Positions 44,595 through 62,049 of a DNA stretch of 64,000 bases are shown here, in pieces. The DNA comes from Rhodococcus sp. 06-235-1A (GTDB lineage: Bacteria > Actinomycetota > Actinomycetes > Mycobacteriales > Mycobacteriaceae), in contig NZ_NOYI01000013.1 in the NCBI RefSeq assembly GCF_002258785.1, positions 536,468-600,467 of the forward strand, given 5' to 3'. Positions within the stretch are counted from its first letter, which is position 1. Every line of letters starts with the position of its first letter. The notes beneath the pieces are model-generated. The model did not search any database, had not been told where the DNA came from, and was given only the letters and a program-made list of their open reading frames with translations. The translations under genes and the position numbers were made by a program.

Positions 44595-47081
44595 GTGCGA
44601 GTCCCACAATCCTGGCTGACCGAGGTCCTGCACGCGGGGACCCCCGACTGGGCCGTGTCGCCCGAGGAGCTCGACGCCGGTTTCGTGCGGGTCGGGTTCG
44701 AGGTCGAGGAACTCGAGTCGCTGGACAACGTGACCGGCCCACTGGTGGTGGGTCGGGTGAGCTCGATCGAGGAGCTGACCGAGTTCAAGAAGCCGATTCG
44801 CTTCTGCCTCGTGGACGTCGGAGCTGCCGAGCCCCAGGAAATCGTGTGCGGTGCCAGGAACTTCGCCGAGGGTGACCTGATCGTGGCCGCTCTGCCGGGC
44901 AGCGTCCTGCCCGGGGGATTCGCCATCGCATCGCGCAAGACCTACGGCCGCAATTCCAACGGCATGATCTGCTCGACGCTCGAACTCGGGCTCGGCAAGG
45001 ATCATTCCGGCATTCTGGTGCTGCCGGAGGGCACAGCCGATCCGGGTGACGACGCCAAACCGGTCCTGGGATTGGATGATTCGGTCATCGAGCTGAACGT
45101 GACCCCGGACCGCGGCTACGCTTTCTCGGTCCGCGGCCTCGCCCGTGAGCTGGCCTGTAGTTTCGACCTGCCGTTCGTGGATCCGGCGCGCACGGTCGCC
45201 ACCGAGGTCACCGGTGACGCGTGGGCGGTCACCGTCGAATCGAACTCGGGCGCATCGCGATTCGCGTTGCGCAAGATCGTCGGTATCGATCCGACGGCGA
45301 CGACGCCGTGGTGGATGCAGCGTCGACTGCTGCTGGCGGGCGTGCGCCCGATCTCGGCGGCTGTCGATGTCACCAACTACGTGCTGCACGAACTCGGCCA
45401 GCCGCTGCACGCGTTCGATGCGGCCAAGATCGACGGCGATCTCGTCGTCCGCCGCGCGAATGCGGGGGAGAAGCTGACCACGCTGGACGGCGTCGAGCGG
45501 TCGCTCGATCCCGAGGACGTGGTCATCGCCGACGGCTCGGGAGCCATCTCGTTGGCCGGTGTCATGGGCGGCGCGTCCACCGAGGTCGACGACGCGACCA
45601 CCGAGGTCGTTCTCGAAGCTGCGTCGTTCGATCCGCTCGCGGTGTTCCGCACCGGGCGTCGTCACAAGCTCTCCAGCGAGGCGAGCAAGCGGTTCGAGCG
45701 GACAGTGGATTCTGCTCTTCCGGTCGCAGCGCTCGATCGTGCGGCGCAGCTGCTGGTCGAGATCGCCGGTGGCCGGATCGAGCCCGTGTTGACGGACATC
45801 GGGCAGGCCGCCGAATATCCGGCGGTCACGATGGACTTCGACCTGCCGGATCGAATCGCCGGTGTGCAGTACCCCAACGGAACCGCTGCCCGACGGTTGA
45901 CGCAGATCGGTTGCAGCGTCGAGGTATCGGTCGACGACGCCGGACACGGCCAGCTGATCGTCACGCCGCCGTCGTGGCGACCGGACCTGGTGCAGCGCGC
46001 CGATCTGGTGGAGGAAGTCCTCCGCCTCGAGGGGCTCGAGAAGATCCCGTCGGTGCTGCCGTCGGCACCCGGCGGCCGCGGCCTCACCGCCGAACAGAAG
46101 CGCAGGCGCGCCGTCGGCAAGGCGCTGGCGTTCGCCGGGTACGTGGAGGTGTTGCCTCCGGTGTTCCTGCCCAAGGGCATATTCGACACCTGGGGTCTCG
46201 ATGCATCCGATCCTCGGCGGCTCACCACCTCGGTGCTCAACCCGCTCGAGGCCGACCGTCCCGAACTCGCGACCACGGTGCTCCCCGGCTTGCTCGAGAT
46301 GCTCGGTAGAAATATCGCCCGCGGTCAGCGAGACGTCTCGCTGTTCGGAATCGCACAGGTGGTGCTCCGACACGACGCCACTGCTGCGGTGGACGCGTTG
46401 CCGGTCGATCGTCGTCCTACCGACGATCAGATCGCGATGCTTCGCGGTTCACTGCCTGCGCAGCCAGTACATGTGGGTGTGGTGCTCACCGGTCGGCGTG
46501 AGCTGTCGGGGCCGTGGGGTCCGGGCCGCGCCGCGGAGGCGGCGGACGCGTTCGCTGCAGTACTGACTGTTGCCGAGGCGTCCGGAGTGCACGTCGATCT
46601 TCGTGCGGCACAGCATCTTCCGTGGCATCCCGGTCGCTGCGCCGAGGTCCTGCTCGACGGGGAGGTCGTCGGGTACGCGGGCGAACTGCATCCGGCGGTC
46701 CTCGAGCGGGCCGGTTTGCCGCCTCGTACGTGTGCCGTCGAGTTGAGCTTGAGCGCTCTGCCCGTCGTCGAATCGCTTCCTGCTCCCGAGGTGTCGCCGT
46801 ATCCGGCGGTGTTGCAGGACGTGGCTGTGGTGGTCGACGCGTCCGTGCCCGCGGCGTCTGTCGAAGCCGCGCTCACGATCGGCGGCGGTGATCTGCTCGA
46901 GTCGATTCGACTGTTCGACGTCTACGAGGGTGAGCAGGTCGGCGAGGGGCGCAAGTCCTTGGCGTTCGCACTTCGATTCCGCGGATCCGACGGCACGTTG
47001 ACCGAGGATCAGGCGACGGCTGCTCGTGACGCGGCGGTCGAGGCTGCATCGAAGGCCGTCGGCGCGCAGCTGCGCAGCTGA
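44595..47081 (+). CDS. pheT: Phenylalanyl-tRNA synthetase beta subunit
   Basis: An 828-residue beta subunit with editing and tRNA-binding domains. From the N-terminus: the tRNA-binding OB fold ([33 protein letters not shown]), the B5 region ([17 protein letters not shown]), the editing domain B3/B4 ([35 protein letters not shown]), the catalytic-like core, and the C-terminal anticodon-binding FDX-ACB domain ([20 protein letters not shown]). Full length for the family. GTG start; a weak AAAGAG is about 10 bases upstream. Operon with pheS. Confidence 0.96.
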   Translation: MRVPQSWLTEVLHAGTPDWAVSPEELDAGFVRVGFEVEELESLDNVTGPLVVGRVSSIEELTEFKKPIRFCLVDVGAAEPQEIVCGARNFAEGDLIVAALPGSVLPGGFAIASRKTYGRNSNGMICSTLELGLGKDHSGILVLPEGTADPGDDAKPVLGLDDSVIELNVTPDRGYAFSVRGLARELACSFDLPFVDPARTVATEVTGDAWAVTVESNSGASRFALRKIVGIDPTATTPWWMQRRLLLAGVRPISAAVDVTNYVLHELGQPLHAFDAAKIDGDLVVRRANAGEKLTTLDGVERSLDPEDVVIADGSGAISLAGVMGGASTEVDDATTEVVLEAASFDPLAVFRTGRRHKLSSEASKRFERTVDSALPVAALDRAAQLLVEIAGGRIEPVLTDIGQAAEYPAVTMDFDLPDRIAGVQYPNGTAARRLTQIGCSVEVSVDDAGHGQLIVTPPSWRPDLVQRADLVEEVLRLEGLEKIPSVLPSAPGGRGLTAEQKRRRAVGKALAFAGYVEVLPPVFLPKGIFDTWGLDASDPRRLTTSVLNPLEADRPELATTVLPGLLEMLGRNIARGQRDVSLFGIAQVVLRHDATAAVDALPVDRRPTDDQIAMLRGSLPAQPVHVGVVLTGRRELSGPWGPGRAAEAADAFAAVLTVAEASGVHVDLRAAQHLPWHPGRCAEVLLDGEVVGYAGELHPAVLERAGLPPRTCAVELSLSALPVVESLPAPEVSPYPAVLQDVAVVVDASVPAASVEAALTIGGGDLLESIRLFDVYEGEQVGEGRKSLAFALRFRGSDGTLTEDQATAARDAAVEAASKAVGAQLRS

Positions 47082-47150
47082 CCTGTCGGCGGACGGACCG
47101 TCGGTTCCGTAGCGTGGAGTCACGAGTGGCCACGGTGACGGGAGCAGCGC

Positions 47151-47708
47151 ATGAGTGATATCGGAACAGACGGTGCGGCGACGGATCTGCAGGTGATCGA
47201 GGGGATCCTTGCAGCAGTGGCAGGTCGTCCGCAGCTGGCCCCGGTGGCAGCTGCCGCTGCGGCTCTGGCGGCAGAGTTGAGGACTGCAGGGCCGGAGCCG
47301 GTCTTGCCCGATCGCGGAGCGCCACCCGGAACGGTTCCCGATGTCGACGTTCCGCAGGTGACCAAGCCGCGGATCGACCAGCCCCTCGGCGACCCGCCGC
47401 CAGGGGCTCCGCTCGGTGGCACCGTGCCGGGGGTCATCGATGCGGAGCTGGTCGAGGACTCACCCGGTAGCACTGGGTACAGCGCCGGATCGGTGAGCGC
47501 ACCGATCGGCGACTTCACTGATTCCGGGGTGCCGACGTGGGACGGCGTGCGCGGCAAAGCGGAACAGCGGTCGGGCACCGCCGTCGGTGCGGAGGAGCTG
47601 GACCGGGAGTCCAGGGCGGGCCGTGACCTCGACGAGCAGTGGAACGAGCGTCAGGAAGCCGGCCGTAAGAAGCTCGACGAGATCCGCAAGTCCATGGGTG
47701 GACGCTGA
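47151..47708 (+). CDS. Pro/Gly-rich hypothetical protein, 185 aa
   Basis: No function recognised. Residues ~10-45 form an Ala-rich helical stretch (VIEGILAAVAGRPQLAPVAA), the middle (~50-125) is Pro/Gly/Val-rich and likely unstructured, and the end (~140-185) is a charged helix (ELDRESRAGRDLDEQWNERQ). There is no signal peptide or membrane segment. GGGAG is 6 bases before ATG. It lies between pheT and argC. Confidence 0.7.
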   Translation: MSDIGTDGAATDLQVIEGILAAVAGRPQLAPVAAAAAALAAELRTAGPEPVLPDRGAPPGTVPDVDVPQVTKPRIDQPLGDPPPGAPLGGTVPGVIDAELVEDSPGSTGYSAGSVSAPIGDFTDSGVPTWDGVRGKAEQRSGTAVGAEELDRESRAGRDLDEQWNERQEAGRKKLDEIRKSMGGR

Positions 47709-47726
47709 CACACCGAACCCCGTCCA

Positions 47727-50048
<2,322 letters not shown>

Positions 50049-50052
<4 letters not shown>

Positions 50053-50959
50053 CCTCGGCCGCACTGCAGTTGACGGCAGCACAGAAGGCGTTCACCCTCG
50101 CCGAGGCACTGCCGTGGCTGCAGCGATTCTCGGGCAAGATCGTCGTCGTGAAGTACGGCGGAAACGCCATGATCGACAACGACCTCAAGCGGGCGTTCGC
50201 GGCCGACATGGTCTTTCTGCGCACCGTCGGAATCCACCCGGTTGTCGTCCACGGTGGTGGACCGCAGATCTCGGCCATGCTGAACAGGCTCGGCTTGACC
50301 GGTGAATTCCGCGGCGGCTTCCGCGTCACCACGCCCGAGGTGATGGACGTCGTGCGGATGGTGCTGTTCGGGCAGGTCGGTCGCGAGCTCGTGGGGCTGA
50401 TCAACGGCCACGGTCCGTACGCCGTCGGGATCTCCGGCGAGGATGCGCACCTGTTCACCGCGACGCGGCGCACCGTGCTGGTCGACGGCACCGAGACCGA
50501 CATCGGTCTTGTCGGCGACGTCACCTCGGTGAACCCCGCGGCAGTCTTCGATCTCATTGCCGCAGGACGTATTCCGGTGGTGTCCACCATCGCTCCCGAC
50601 CGCGACGGCGTCGTGCACAACATCAATGCCGACACCGCGGCAGCGGCGCTGGCGACCGCCATCGGCGCCGAGAAGTTGGTGGTACTCACCGATGTCGAGG
50701 GCCTGTACACCGAGTGGCCCGATCGCAGCTCCTTGACCTCCGAGATCGACGCGTCGACCCTCGAGACCTTGCTGCCCTCTCTCGACGCCGGAATGGTGCC
50801 GAAGATGGAAGCGTGCCTGCGGGCTGTGCAGGCAGGTGTGCCGTCGGCGCACGTCATCGACGGTCGCGTCGAACATTCCGTCCTGGTGGAGCTGTTCACC
50901 GGTGAGGGAATCGGCACCATGGTCACCCCCGATCACTCTTCTACGTCAGGAGTCACGCC

Positions 50960-50963
<4 letters not shown>
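50049..50963 (+). CDS. argB: Acetylglutamate kinase
   Basis: A 304-residue amino acid kinase that phosphorylates N-acetylglutamate, the usual point of feedback by arginine. [34 protein letters not shown] and the ATP-site [13 protein letters not shown] are present. The N-terminal helix of about 25 residues ([20 protein letters not shown]) is that of arginine-inhibitable enzymes. ATGA overlap with argJ. Confidence 0.97.
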
Positions 50964-53609
<2,646 letters not shown>

Positions 53610-53660
53610 GATCCGGTTACCCATCATGCGCACCAAGAACTACGAAGGAGCTCGAACACC

Positions 53661-56305
<2,645 letters not shown>

Positions 56306-56413
56306 GTGCGCAATCGATATCCGTGCCGGTTTCCTCGAGTGTGATGTGAGAAGCTTTCGTCACGCGAAGATCGATGTCGGTCGTTCGTCGGGGCCGAACG
56401 CAGGAGTGTATTT

Positions 56414-59400
56414 GTGGGACTGAATGCAGACGCCGTACGTGGTCCACTGCGCCGTGCCATCGCCACGGCGCAGAACGGTCTCGAGGTCATCCGTCTCGGT
56501 GGTCTCGAGACCGAGGTGGATCCGTCGCCGTTTCGGGTGATGGACCGCGAGCCGATGTATCGCCTTCGGCGGTACTTCCCTGACGACGTTCCCGCGGACA
56601 GTCCTCCGGTGGTGCTCATTCCGCCGATGATGGTCTCCGCGGATGTGTACGACGTGACGACCGACCAGGGCGCGGCCGGAATCCTGCACGGTATGGGGCT
56701 GGATCCGTGGGTGGTCGACTTCGGCTCGCCGGATACCGAAGAAGGCGGGTGGGGCCGTACGCTCGCCGATCACGTCGTGGCGATCAGTGAGGTCGTCGAC
56801 AAGTTGCACGAGCACACCGGCCGCGATGTACACCTGGGCGGATACTCCCAGGGCGGAATGTTCTGCTACCAGGCGGCTGCCTACCGAGGCGGCCGAAATC
56901 TGGCCAGTCTCATCACGTTCGGGGCTCCGGTCGACACGCTCGCCGGTTTGCCTCTCGGGATCCCGGCCGGAGTGGCGACGCGGGGTGCGGAGTTCCTGGC
57001 CGACCATGTGTTCACCCGGCTCGCTGTATCGGGTTGGATGGCGCGGACGGGATTCCAGCTCCTCGATCCGGCGAAGACCGTGCGGTCGCGAGTGGATTTT
57101 CTGCGTCAGTTGCACGACCGTGAGGCACTGTTGCCGCGCGAGCCGCAGCGCCGCTTTCTGGCCATGGACGGGTGGGTGGCGTGGTCCGGCCCGGCCGTTG
57201 CGGAGTTGTTGAAGCAGTTCGTCGTCCACAACCGCATGATGACCGGCGGGTTCGTCATCAAGGACAGATTGCTGACTCTGGCGGAGCTCACGGTTCCGGT
57301 GCTTGCCTTCGTCGGCGAGGTCGACGACATCGGTCAGCCGCTCGCGGTGCGGGGGATCCAACGAGCTGCGCCGCGAGCCCAGGTGTTCGAAACTACTTTG
57401 CGTGCAGGCCATTTCGGGCTGGTGGTCGGCAGCACAGCGGCTGCGCAGACGTGGCCGACGACCGGAAACTGGATTCGTTGGCGGGAGGACCTCGGACCGA
57501 AGCCCGAGGCGGTCCGCGTGATGGAACGCGAGGATCACGGCGACTCCGACAGTGGAGTGTCGATCACCAATCGATTGATCCATACCGCTGCCTCCATCGC
57601 AGAGGTGGGCGTCGGCGTCGGCCGCGGGCTCGCCTCCGCGGCGACCGGCGCGGTGCGCGGGACCAGAGAAATCTCGTCCGAAGCCGTGCGCACCTTGCCG
57701 CGGCTCGCGCGGCTCGGCCAGATGCAACCGCACAGTCGGGTCTCGTTGGGCCGCTTGATCGCCGAGCAGGGCCGCAAGTCACCGAACGGCGAATGCTTCC
57801 TGTTCGACGATCGAGTGCACACCTACGATGCCGTGAACGTTCGTATCGACAACGTGGTGCGCGGTCTGATCAGCGTCGGCGTGCGGCCTGCGTCGCGCAT
57901 CGGTGTGTTGATGGAGACCCGTCCCAGTGCATTGGCCGCAATGGCGGCACTCTCGCGGATCGGCGCAGTGCCGGTTCTACTGCAGCCGGGCAGCGACCTC
58001 ACTGCAGCCCTACGGACCGTCGACGTCGACACGGTGATCGCGGATCCGGAAAATGTTGCGGCTGCAGTTCCGGTGACACCCAACGTCCTGGTGCTCGGCG
58101 GCGGTGACACGCGGCAGCTCGACATTCCGTCCGGGTACGAGGTCACCGACCTCGAGGCCATCGATCCCGACGGTGTGCGTTTGCCCCAGTGGTACGAGCC
58201 CGATCCTGGTCGTGCACGCGAACTTGCGATGATCCTGTTCACCACGACCGATCGCGGTCTCGAGCCTCGATACATCACCAACCACCGCTGGGCGCTGTCG
58301 GCCTTCGGCACCGCCACCACGGCCGCGCTCGGTCCCGGTGACACTGTGTATTGCCTTGCACCGCTGCATCATTCGGCAGGGATCCTCGTCACGATCGGTG
58401 GCGCACTTGCGGGCGGATCGCGGATCGCACTCTCGCGTGGTCTCGAGCCCGAGCGGTTCAGCGAAGAGGTCTACCGCTACGGCGTCACCGTCGTGAGCTA
58501 CACCTGGACGATGATGCGGCAAATCCTCGACGACGGCCGATTCCCTGTCGACTCCGGGCATCCGGTGCGGCTGTTCATCGGGTCCGGTATGCCGGTGGGG
58601 CTGTGGCGACGAACCCTCGCAAGATTCAGCCCGGCGCGGGTACTCGAGTTCTACGCCTCCACCGAGAACGACGTGATTCTGGCCAACGTGGCCGGCTCCA
58701 AGATCGGCTCGAAGGGCCGTCCGTTGCCCGGCAGCGCCCGGGTTGCTCTTGCGGCCTTTGACCCGATCACCGGGCGTCTCGAGGAGGACGACGACGGCTT
58801 CGTCCGGCAGTGCCGCGACGACGAGATCGGGCTACTTCTCGGCAGACCGAGCGGTGAAGGCGAGGCGACCAGTCACGTGATGCAGGGAGTTTTCGAACCC
58901 GCGGATGCGTGGATTCCCACCGAGAACCTCTTCCGGCGCGATTCCGACGGCGATTACTGGCTCATCGACCGCAAGGACACCGTTGTGCGATCGGCGTGCG
59001 GGCCGGTGTACACACAGCCCATCGTCGACGCCGTAGGGGATCTGGACCAGGTCGATTCGGCTGTGGTCTACGGAGTGCATGTCACGGTCGATCGTCCACG
59101 ATCCGTCCGCGTCGAGGCGACTGCAAGCGAGGTGGCGGTCTGCGCCATATCGCTGCAGCCGGAAGCGGTGATCACCGCACGTGCGCTGACGGATGCTCTC
59201 GGTGCTTTGCTGCCTGCGGAGCGTCCGGCCATCGTGCACGTGGCGCCCGAAATTCCGGTCGGTCGCGCGTACCGTCCGAATGCGACGGCGCTGAAGAAGT
59301 CCGGGATCCCGACGCCGAGCGCGCGGTCCTGGTTCTACGACTCGGAGTCGAACAGCTACCGCCGACTGACCAAAGCTGTTGTCGCCGAACATTTCGTCGG

Positions 59401-59431
59401 GAAGGAAACAACGGCCGAAAAGTCGTCCTGA
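56414..59431 (+). CDS. Bifunctional alpha/beta-hydrolase (lipase-like) and acyl-CoA synthetase-like fusion
   Basis: A 1005-residue fusion, counterpart of the mycobacterial lipase/long-chain acyl-CoA synthetase associated with triacylglycerol. Residues ~30-355 are a PhaC-like hydrolase: GGYSQGG with nucleophile Ser145, Asp304/305 in GEVDDIG and His333 in AGHFGL. Residues ~440-1000 are an ANL (acyl-adenylate) domain: CFLFDDRVHTYD, LMETRPSALAAMAA, YASTEND (747-753), and WLIDRKDTVVRS. The usual phosphate-binding TSGTTGxPK loop is replaced by FTTTDRGLEPRYI (609-621), so adenylation may be impaired or altered. GTG 56414 has AGGAG 7 bases upstream. Lies 108 bases after argH. Confidence 0.9.
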   Translation: MGLNADAVRGPLRRAIATAQNGLEVIRLGGLETEVDPSPFRVMDREPMYRLRRYFPDDVPADSPPVVLIPPMMVSADVYDVTTDQGAAGILHGMGLDPWVVDFGSPDTEEGGWGRTLADHVVAISEVVDKLHEHTGRDVHLGGYSQGGMFCYQAAAYRGGRNLASLITFGAPVDTLAGLPLGIPAGVATRGAEFLADHVFTRLAVSGWMARTGFQLLDPAKTVRSRVDFLRQLHDREALLPREPQRRFLAMDGWVAWSGPAVAELLKQFVVHNRMMTGGFVIKDRLLTLAELTVPVLAFVGEVDDIGQPLAVRGIQRAAPRAQVFETTLRAGHFGLVVGSTAAAQTWPTTGNWIRWREDLGPKPEAVRVMEREDHGDSDSGVSITNRLIHTAASIAEVGVGVGRGLASAATGAVRGTREISSEAVRTLPRLARLGQMQPHSRVSLGRLIAEQGRKSPNGECFLFDDRVHTYDAVNVRIDNVVRGLISVGVRPASRIGVLMETRPSALAAMAALSRIGAVPVLLQPGSDLTAALRTVDVDTVIADPENVAAAVPVTPNVLVLGGGDTRQLDIPSGYEVTDLEAIDPDGVRLPQWYEPDPGRARELAMILFTTTDRGLEPRYITNHRWALSAFGTATTAALGPGDTVYCLAPLHHSAGILVTIGGALAGGSRIALSRGLEPERFSEEVYRYGVTVVSYTWTMMRQILDDGRFPVDSGHPVRLFIGSGMPVGLWRRTLARFSPARVLEFYASTENDVILANVAGSKIGSKGRPLPGSARVALAAFDPITGRLEEDDDGFVRQCRDDEIGLLLGRPSGEGEATSHVMQGVFEPADAWIPTENLFRRDSDGDYWLIDRKDTVVRSACGPVYTQPIVDAVGDLDQVDSAVVYGVHVTVDRPRSVRVEATASEVAVCAISLQPEAVITARALTDALGALLPAERPAIVHVAPEIPVGRAYRPNATALKKSGIPTPSARSWFYDSESNSYRRLTKAVVAEHFVGKETTAEKSS

Positions 59432-59548
59432 GAACGGAGCCTGCAGACACGATCCAGCAGGTGTGGGAAGAGGCGGTGCTGAAAACGGATTCGGTAGCGT
59501 TACCGAGTACACCACTCCGGTGCGACCGGAGCTGAACGAAGGATGCCT

Positions 59549-59755
59549 GTGGCAATCGATTCGACACTGTTGTCCATTCTCGCGTGCCCCGTGGACAAGG
59601 GTCCGCTGTTGCTGATCGAGGACGAACTGCTCTACAACCCGCGTTTGCGCCGCGCGTACCCGATAGAGAACGGCATTCCGGTCTTGCTCGCCGACGATGC
59701 CCGCGATGTCGACGACGCCGAGCACGAGTCGATTCTGGCCCGCGCCACCTCCTAG
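59549..59755 (+). CDS. Trm112 family protein
   Basis: A 68-residue Trm112/UPF0434 protein: LLSILACPVDKGPLLL, then LRRAYPIENGIPVLL. Only one of the family's cysteines (Cys14 in ACPVD) is kept, so it may not bind zinc. Bacterial members can activate methyltransferases. GTG 59549 has GAAGG 6 bases upstream; ATG 59543 adjoins that site and is less likely. It follows the lipase fusion by about 120 bases. Confidence 0.85.
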   Translation: MAIDSTLLSILACPVDKGPLLLIEDELLYNPRLRRAYPIENGIPVLLADDARDVDDAEHESILARATS

Positions 59756-59800
59756 ACGGGCTGGGCGCTCAGCGAGGTCATTGACTACGGGGGTCGCTGA

Positions 59801-60556
59801 CTACTGGGTTCGTCGACGTAAAGTCGCGGCAGCCCCGGTCAGAGCGGCAACGGTGAACGCCACGACCACAGCGATATCGGTCCCCGTGCGCCCGGTGACG
59901 CCGGGGTGACGGGATATCTCCTGCAGAGCGTCGACCAGGTAGCTCAACGGTAGAACGTTGCTGATTGCGCTCAACCAGCTCGGCATCTGATCACGAGGTA
60001 CCAGGAGACCACAGAGAAACAGCTGTGGGATCACGACGACCGGCATGAACTGAACTGCTTGAAATTCGGTGCGAGCGAATGCGCTGCACAGCAACCCGAT
60101 CGCAACGCCGAGCATCGCTGCCAACACTGCGATCAGCAGAACCCAGCCGACCGAGCCCTCGATATCGAGCCCGAGAAATCCGAATGCAACGGCGCACGCG
60201 AGCAGGGCTTGTCCCACCGCGGCTAGCGAGAACGCGGAACCGTAGCTCGCCAGCAGGTCCAGCTTGGACATCGGAGTCGTCAGCAGGCGTTCGAGCGTTC
60301 CCGACGTCCGTTCGCGCTGCATCGCGATCGACGTGATCAGAAACATGACGACGAACGGCAGGATGCCGAGCATCGTGATCGCGATCCTGTCGAACAGCGA
60401 CTGCTGGTTCGGTGGTGAGGGCACGTCTCGGTACAGGAAGTACAGCAGCACCATCAGCAGGGACGGCACGAGCAGAACCATGGCAACCGATCGGTGATCG
60501 GCTCTGAGCTGACGCAGAATTCGCACTGTCCCCGCTGCGTAGATGCGCGCGTTCAC
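59801..60556 (-). CDS. ABC-2 type permease
   Basis: A 251-residue membrane protein with six hydrophobic segments. Conserved parts: QRERTSGTLERLLTTPMSKLDLL, the fourth-to-fifth region LGVAIGLLCSAFARTEFQAVQFMP, and PLSYLVDAL. These are drug/lipid exporter features. GTG 60556 overlaps the ATPase stop codon, so they form one ABC exporter. A related pair sits at the same place in mycobacteria. Substrate unknown. Confidence 0.92.
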   Translation of the reverse strand: MNARIYAAGTVRILRQLRADHRSVAMVLLVPSLLMVLLYFLYRDVPSPPNQQSLFDRIAITMLGILPFVVMFLITSIAMQRERTSGTLERLLTTPMSKLDLLASYGSAFSLAAVGQALLACAVAFGFLGLDIEGSVGWVLLIAVLAAMLGVAIGLLCSAFARTEFQAVQFMPVVVIPQLFLCGLLVPRDQMPSWLSAISNVLPLSYLVDALQEISRHPGVTGRTGTDIAVVVAFTVAALTGAAATLRRRTQ

Positions 60557-61320
60557 GATTGCTGCTCCGTAGACCTGATGAGCGAGAGAAATGCGCGATC
60601 GAGGGTCGGCTCGTTCGTCTGTGAGAGCAGCTCCTCCGGACTCGATTGGGCCAGCACGGTGCCGTCACGCATGAGAATGAGTCGGCTGCAGTGCTCCGCC
60701 TCCTCCATCACATGGCTCGAGATCAGCACTGTTGTGCCGCCTGCCGCGATATCGGCGAAACGCGACCACAGTTCCGAGCGCAGCACGGGATCCAAGCCGA
60801 CGGTGGGCTCGTCGAGGACGATGAGTTCGGGTTCGGCGACCAGCGCACTGGCCAACGAGACCCGCCCGAGTTGGCCACCGGAGAGTTCGCCCGCACGGGA
60901 CGCCGCGTGATCGGCGAGTCCGACTGCCTCGATGGCCGACGCCACCTCGGCGCGGCCGCGACCGTACAGCGACCCGAAGTACTGCACGTTCTCACGAACG
61001 GTGAGGTCGCGGTAGACACTCGGTGCCTGGGTCACATACCCGACTGTGCGACGCAACGGTGCCGAGCCGGCCGGACATCCGAGCACCGTCACGGTTCCGC
61101 CAGCCACGATCTGCGTGCCGACGATCGCGCGCATCAGGGTTGTCTTTCCGCATCCCGACGGACCCAGAAGTCCGGTGATGGCACCGCGAGGGATTGTCAG
61201 GGACAGATTGGACAGCACCGTTCGCTTGCCTCTGCGAACGGTCAGCCCGGTGATCTCGACGGCATGTTGCCCGGTGAATGCCATTCCGGCCTCCAGACTG
61301 TCATCGGATGGTGAAGTCAT
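60553..61320 (-). CDS. ABC transporter ATP-binding protein
   Basis: A 255-residue ATPase partner of the ABC-2 permease. Walker A GPSGCGKTT, signature LSGGQLGRVSLA, Walker B LIVLDEPTVGLDP and H-loop LISSHVMEEAEH. The order is that of DrrA/CcmA-type exporters. ATG 61320; a shorter start at about 61284 is possible. Divergent from mpg with 37 bases between starts. Confidence 0.93.
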   Translation of the reverse strand: MTSPSDDSLEAGMAFTGQHAVEITGLTVRRGKRTVLSNLSLTIPRGAITGLLGPSGCGKTTLMRAIVGTQIVAGGTVTVLGCPAGSAPLRRTVGYVTQAPSVYRDLTVRENVQYFGSLYGRGRAEVASAIEAVGLADHAASRAGELSGGQLGRVSLASALVAEPELIVLDEPTVGLDPVLRSELWSRFADIAAGGTTVLISSHVMEEAEHCSRLILMRDGTVLAQSSPEELLSQTNEPTLDRAFLSLIRSTEQQS

Positions 61321-61357
61321 AGCCCCGTCGGCGCGTCCTGGTCAAGAGCGCAGCATC

Positions 61358-62011
61358 ATGGGACGGGTGAACGCCGCTGATTTGGAAGCCGGAGAGCCGG
61401 ACGACGCAGCCCGACGCATCCTCGGTGGAACCGTCCACGCAGGCGACGTGGCTCTGCGCATCGTGGAAGTCGAGGCCTACGGCGGTCCGGTCGACGGTCC
61501 GTGGCCCGATCCGGCGGCACATTCCTTCCGGGGGCCCACTGCTCGCAACGAGGTGATGTTCGGTCCGGCGGGCCGGCTGTACGTGTACCTGAGTTACGGC
61601 ATGCACTTGTGCATGAACGTCAGCTGCGGTCCGGACGGGACGGCCGCCGCCGTGCTGCTGCGTGCGGGTGAAGTCGTGGCAGGTCAGGACATCGTCGAGG
61701 GCAGGCGCGCCGGCCGCAGTCCACGATCGCCGCGGGTCGAGGCCGGTTGGGCCCGTGGACCGGGCAACCTCGGCCGAGCACTGGGAGTCGCGCTGGCGGA
61801 CAACGGAACGGAGCTGTTCGACGCGTCGTCCGCTGTCACCCTGGAACTGCTCGACCATCCGCTGCCGGAAAAGGCTGTCGCGTCCGGCCCGCGGGTCGGA
61901 GTGAGCCTGGCACCCGATCGCGAGTGGCGCTTCTGGATCCGCGGATCGTCGGCTGTATCGAGCTACAAACGCAGTCCCCGCGCTGCGCTGCCCGACGGCC
62001 CGTGGGCCTGA
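61358..62011 (+). CDS. mpg: DNA-3-methyladenine glycosylase (AAG/MPG family)
   Basis: A 217-residue base-excision glycosylase that removes alkylated purines. The family signature [20 protein letters not shown] has the catalytic Glu; [29 protein letters not shown] and [10 protein letters not shown] follow. ATG 61358 was chosen; GTG 61367 is an alternative. No Shine-Dalgarno sequence. Precedes tyrS by 38 bases, with a GGGAAG site in that gap. Confidence 0.93.
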   Translation: MGRVNAADLEAGEPDDAARRILGGTVHAGDVALRIVEVEAYGGPVDGPWPDPAAHSFRGPTARNEVMFGPAGRLYVYLSYGMHLCMNVSCGPDGTAAAVLLRAGEVVAGQDIVEGRRAGRSPRSPRVEAGWARGPGNLGRALGVALADNGTELFDASSAVTLELLDHPLPEKAVASGPRVGVSLAPDREWRFWIRGSSAVSSYKRSPRAALPDGPWA

Positions 62012-62049
62012 CCGACGGTCCGATGCGTCCATGCGGGAAGATCGACGTC

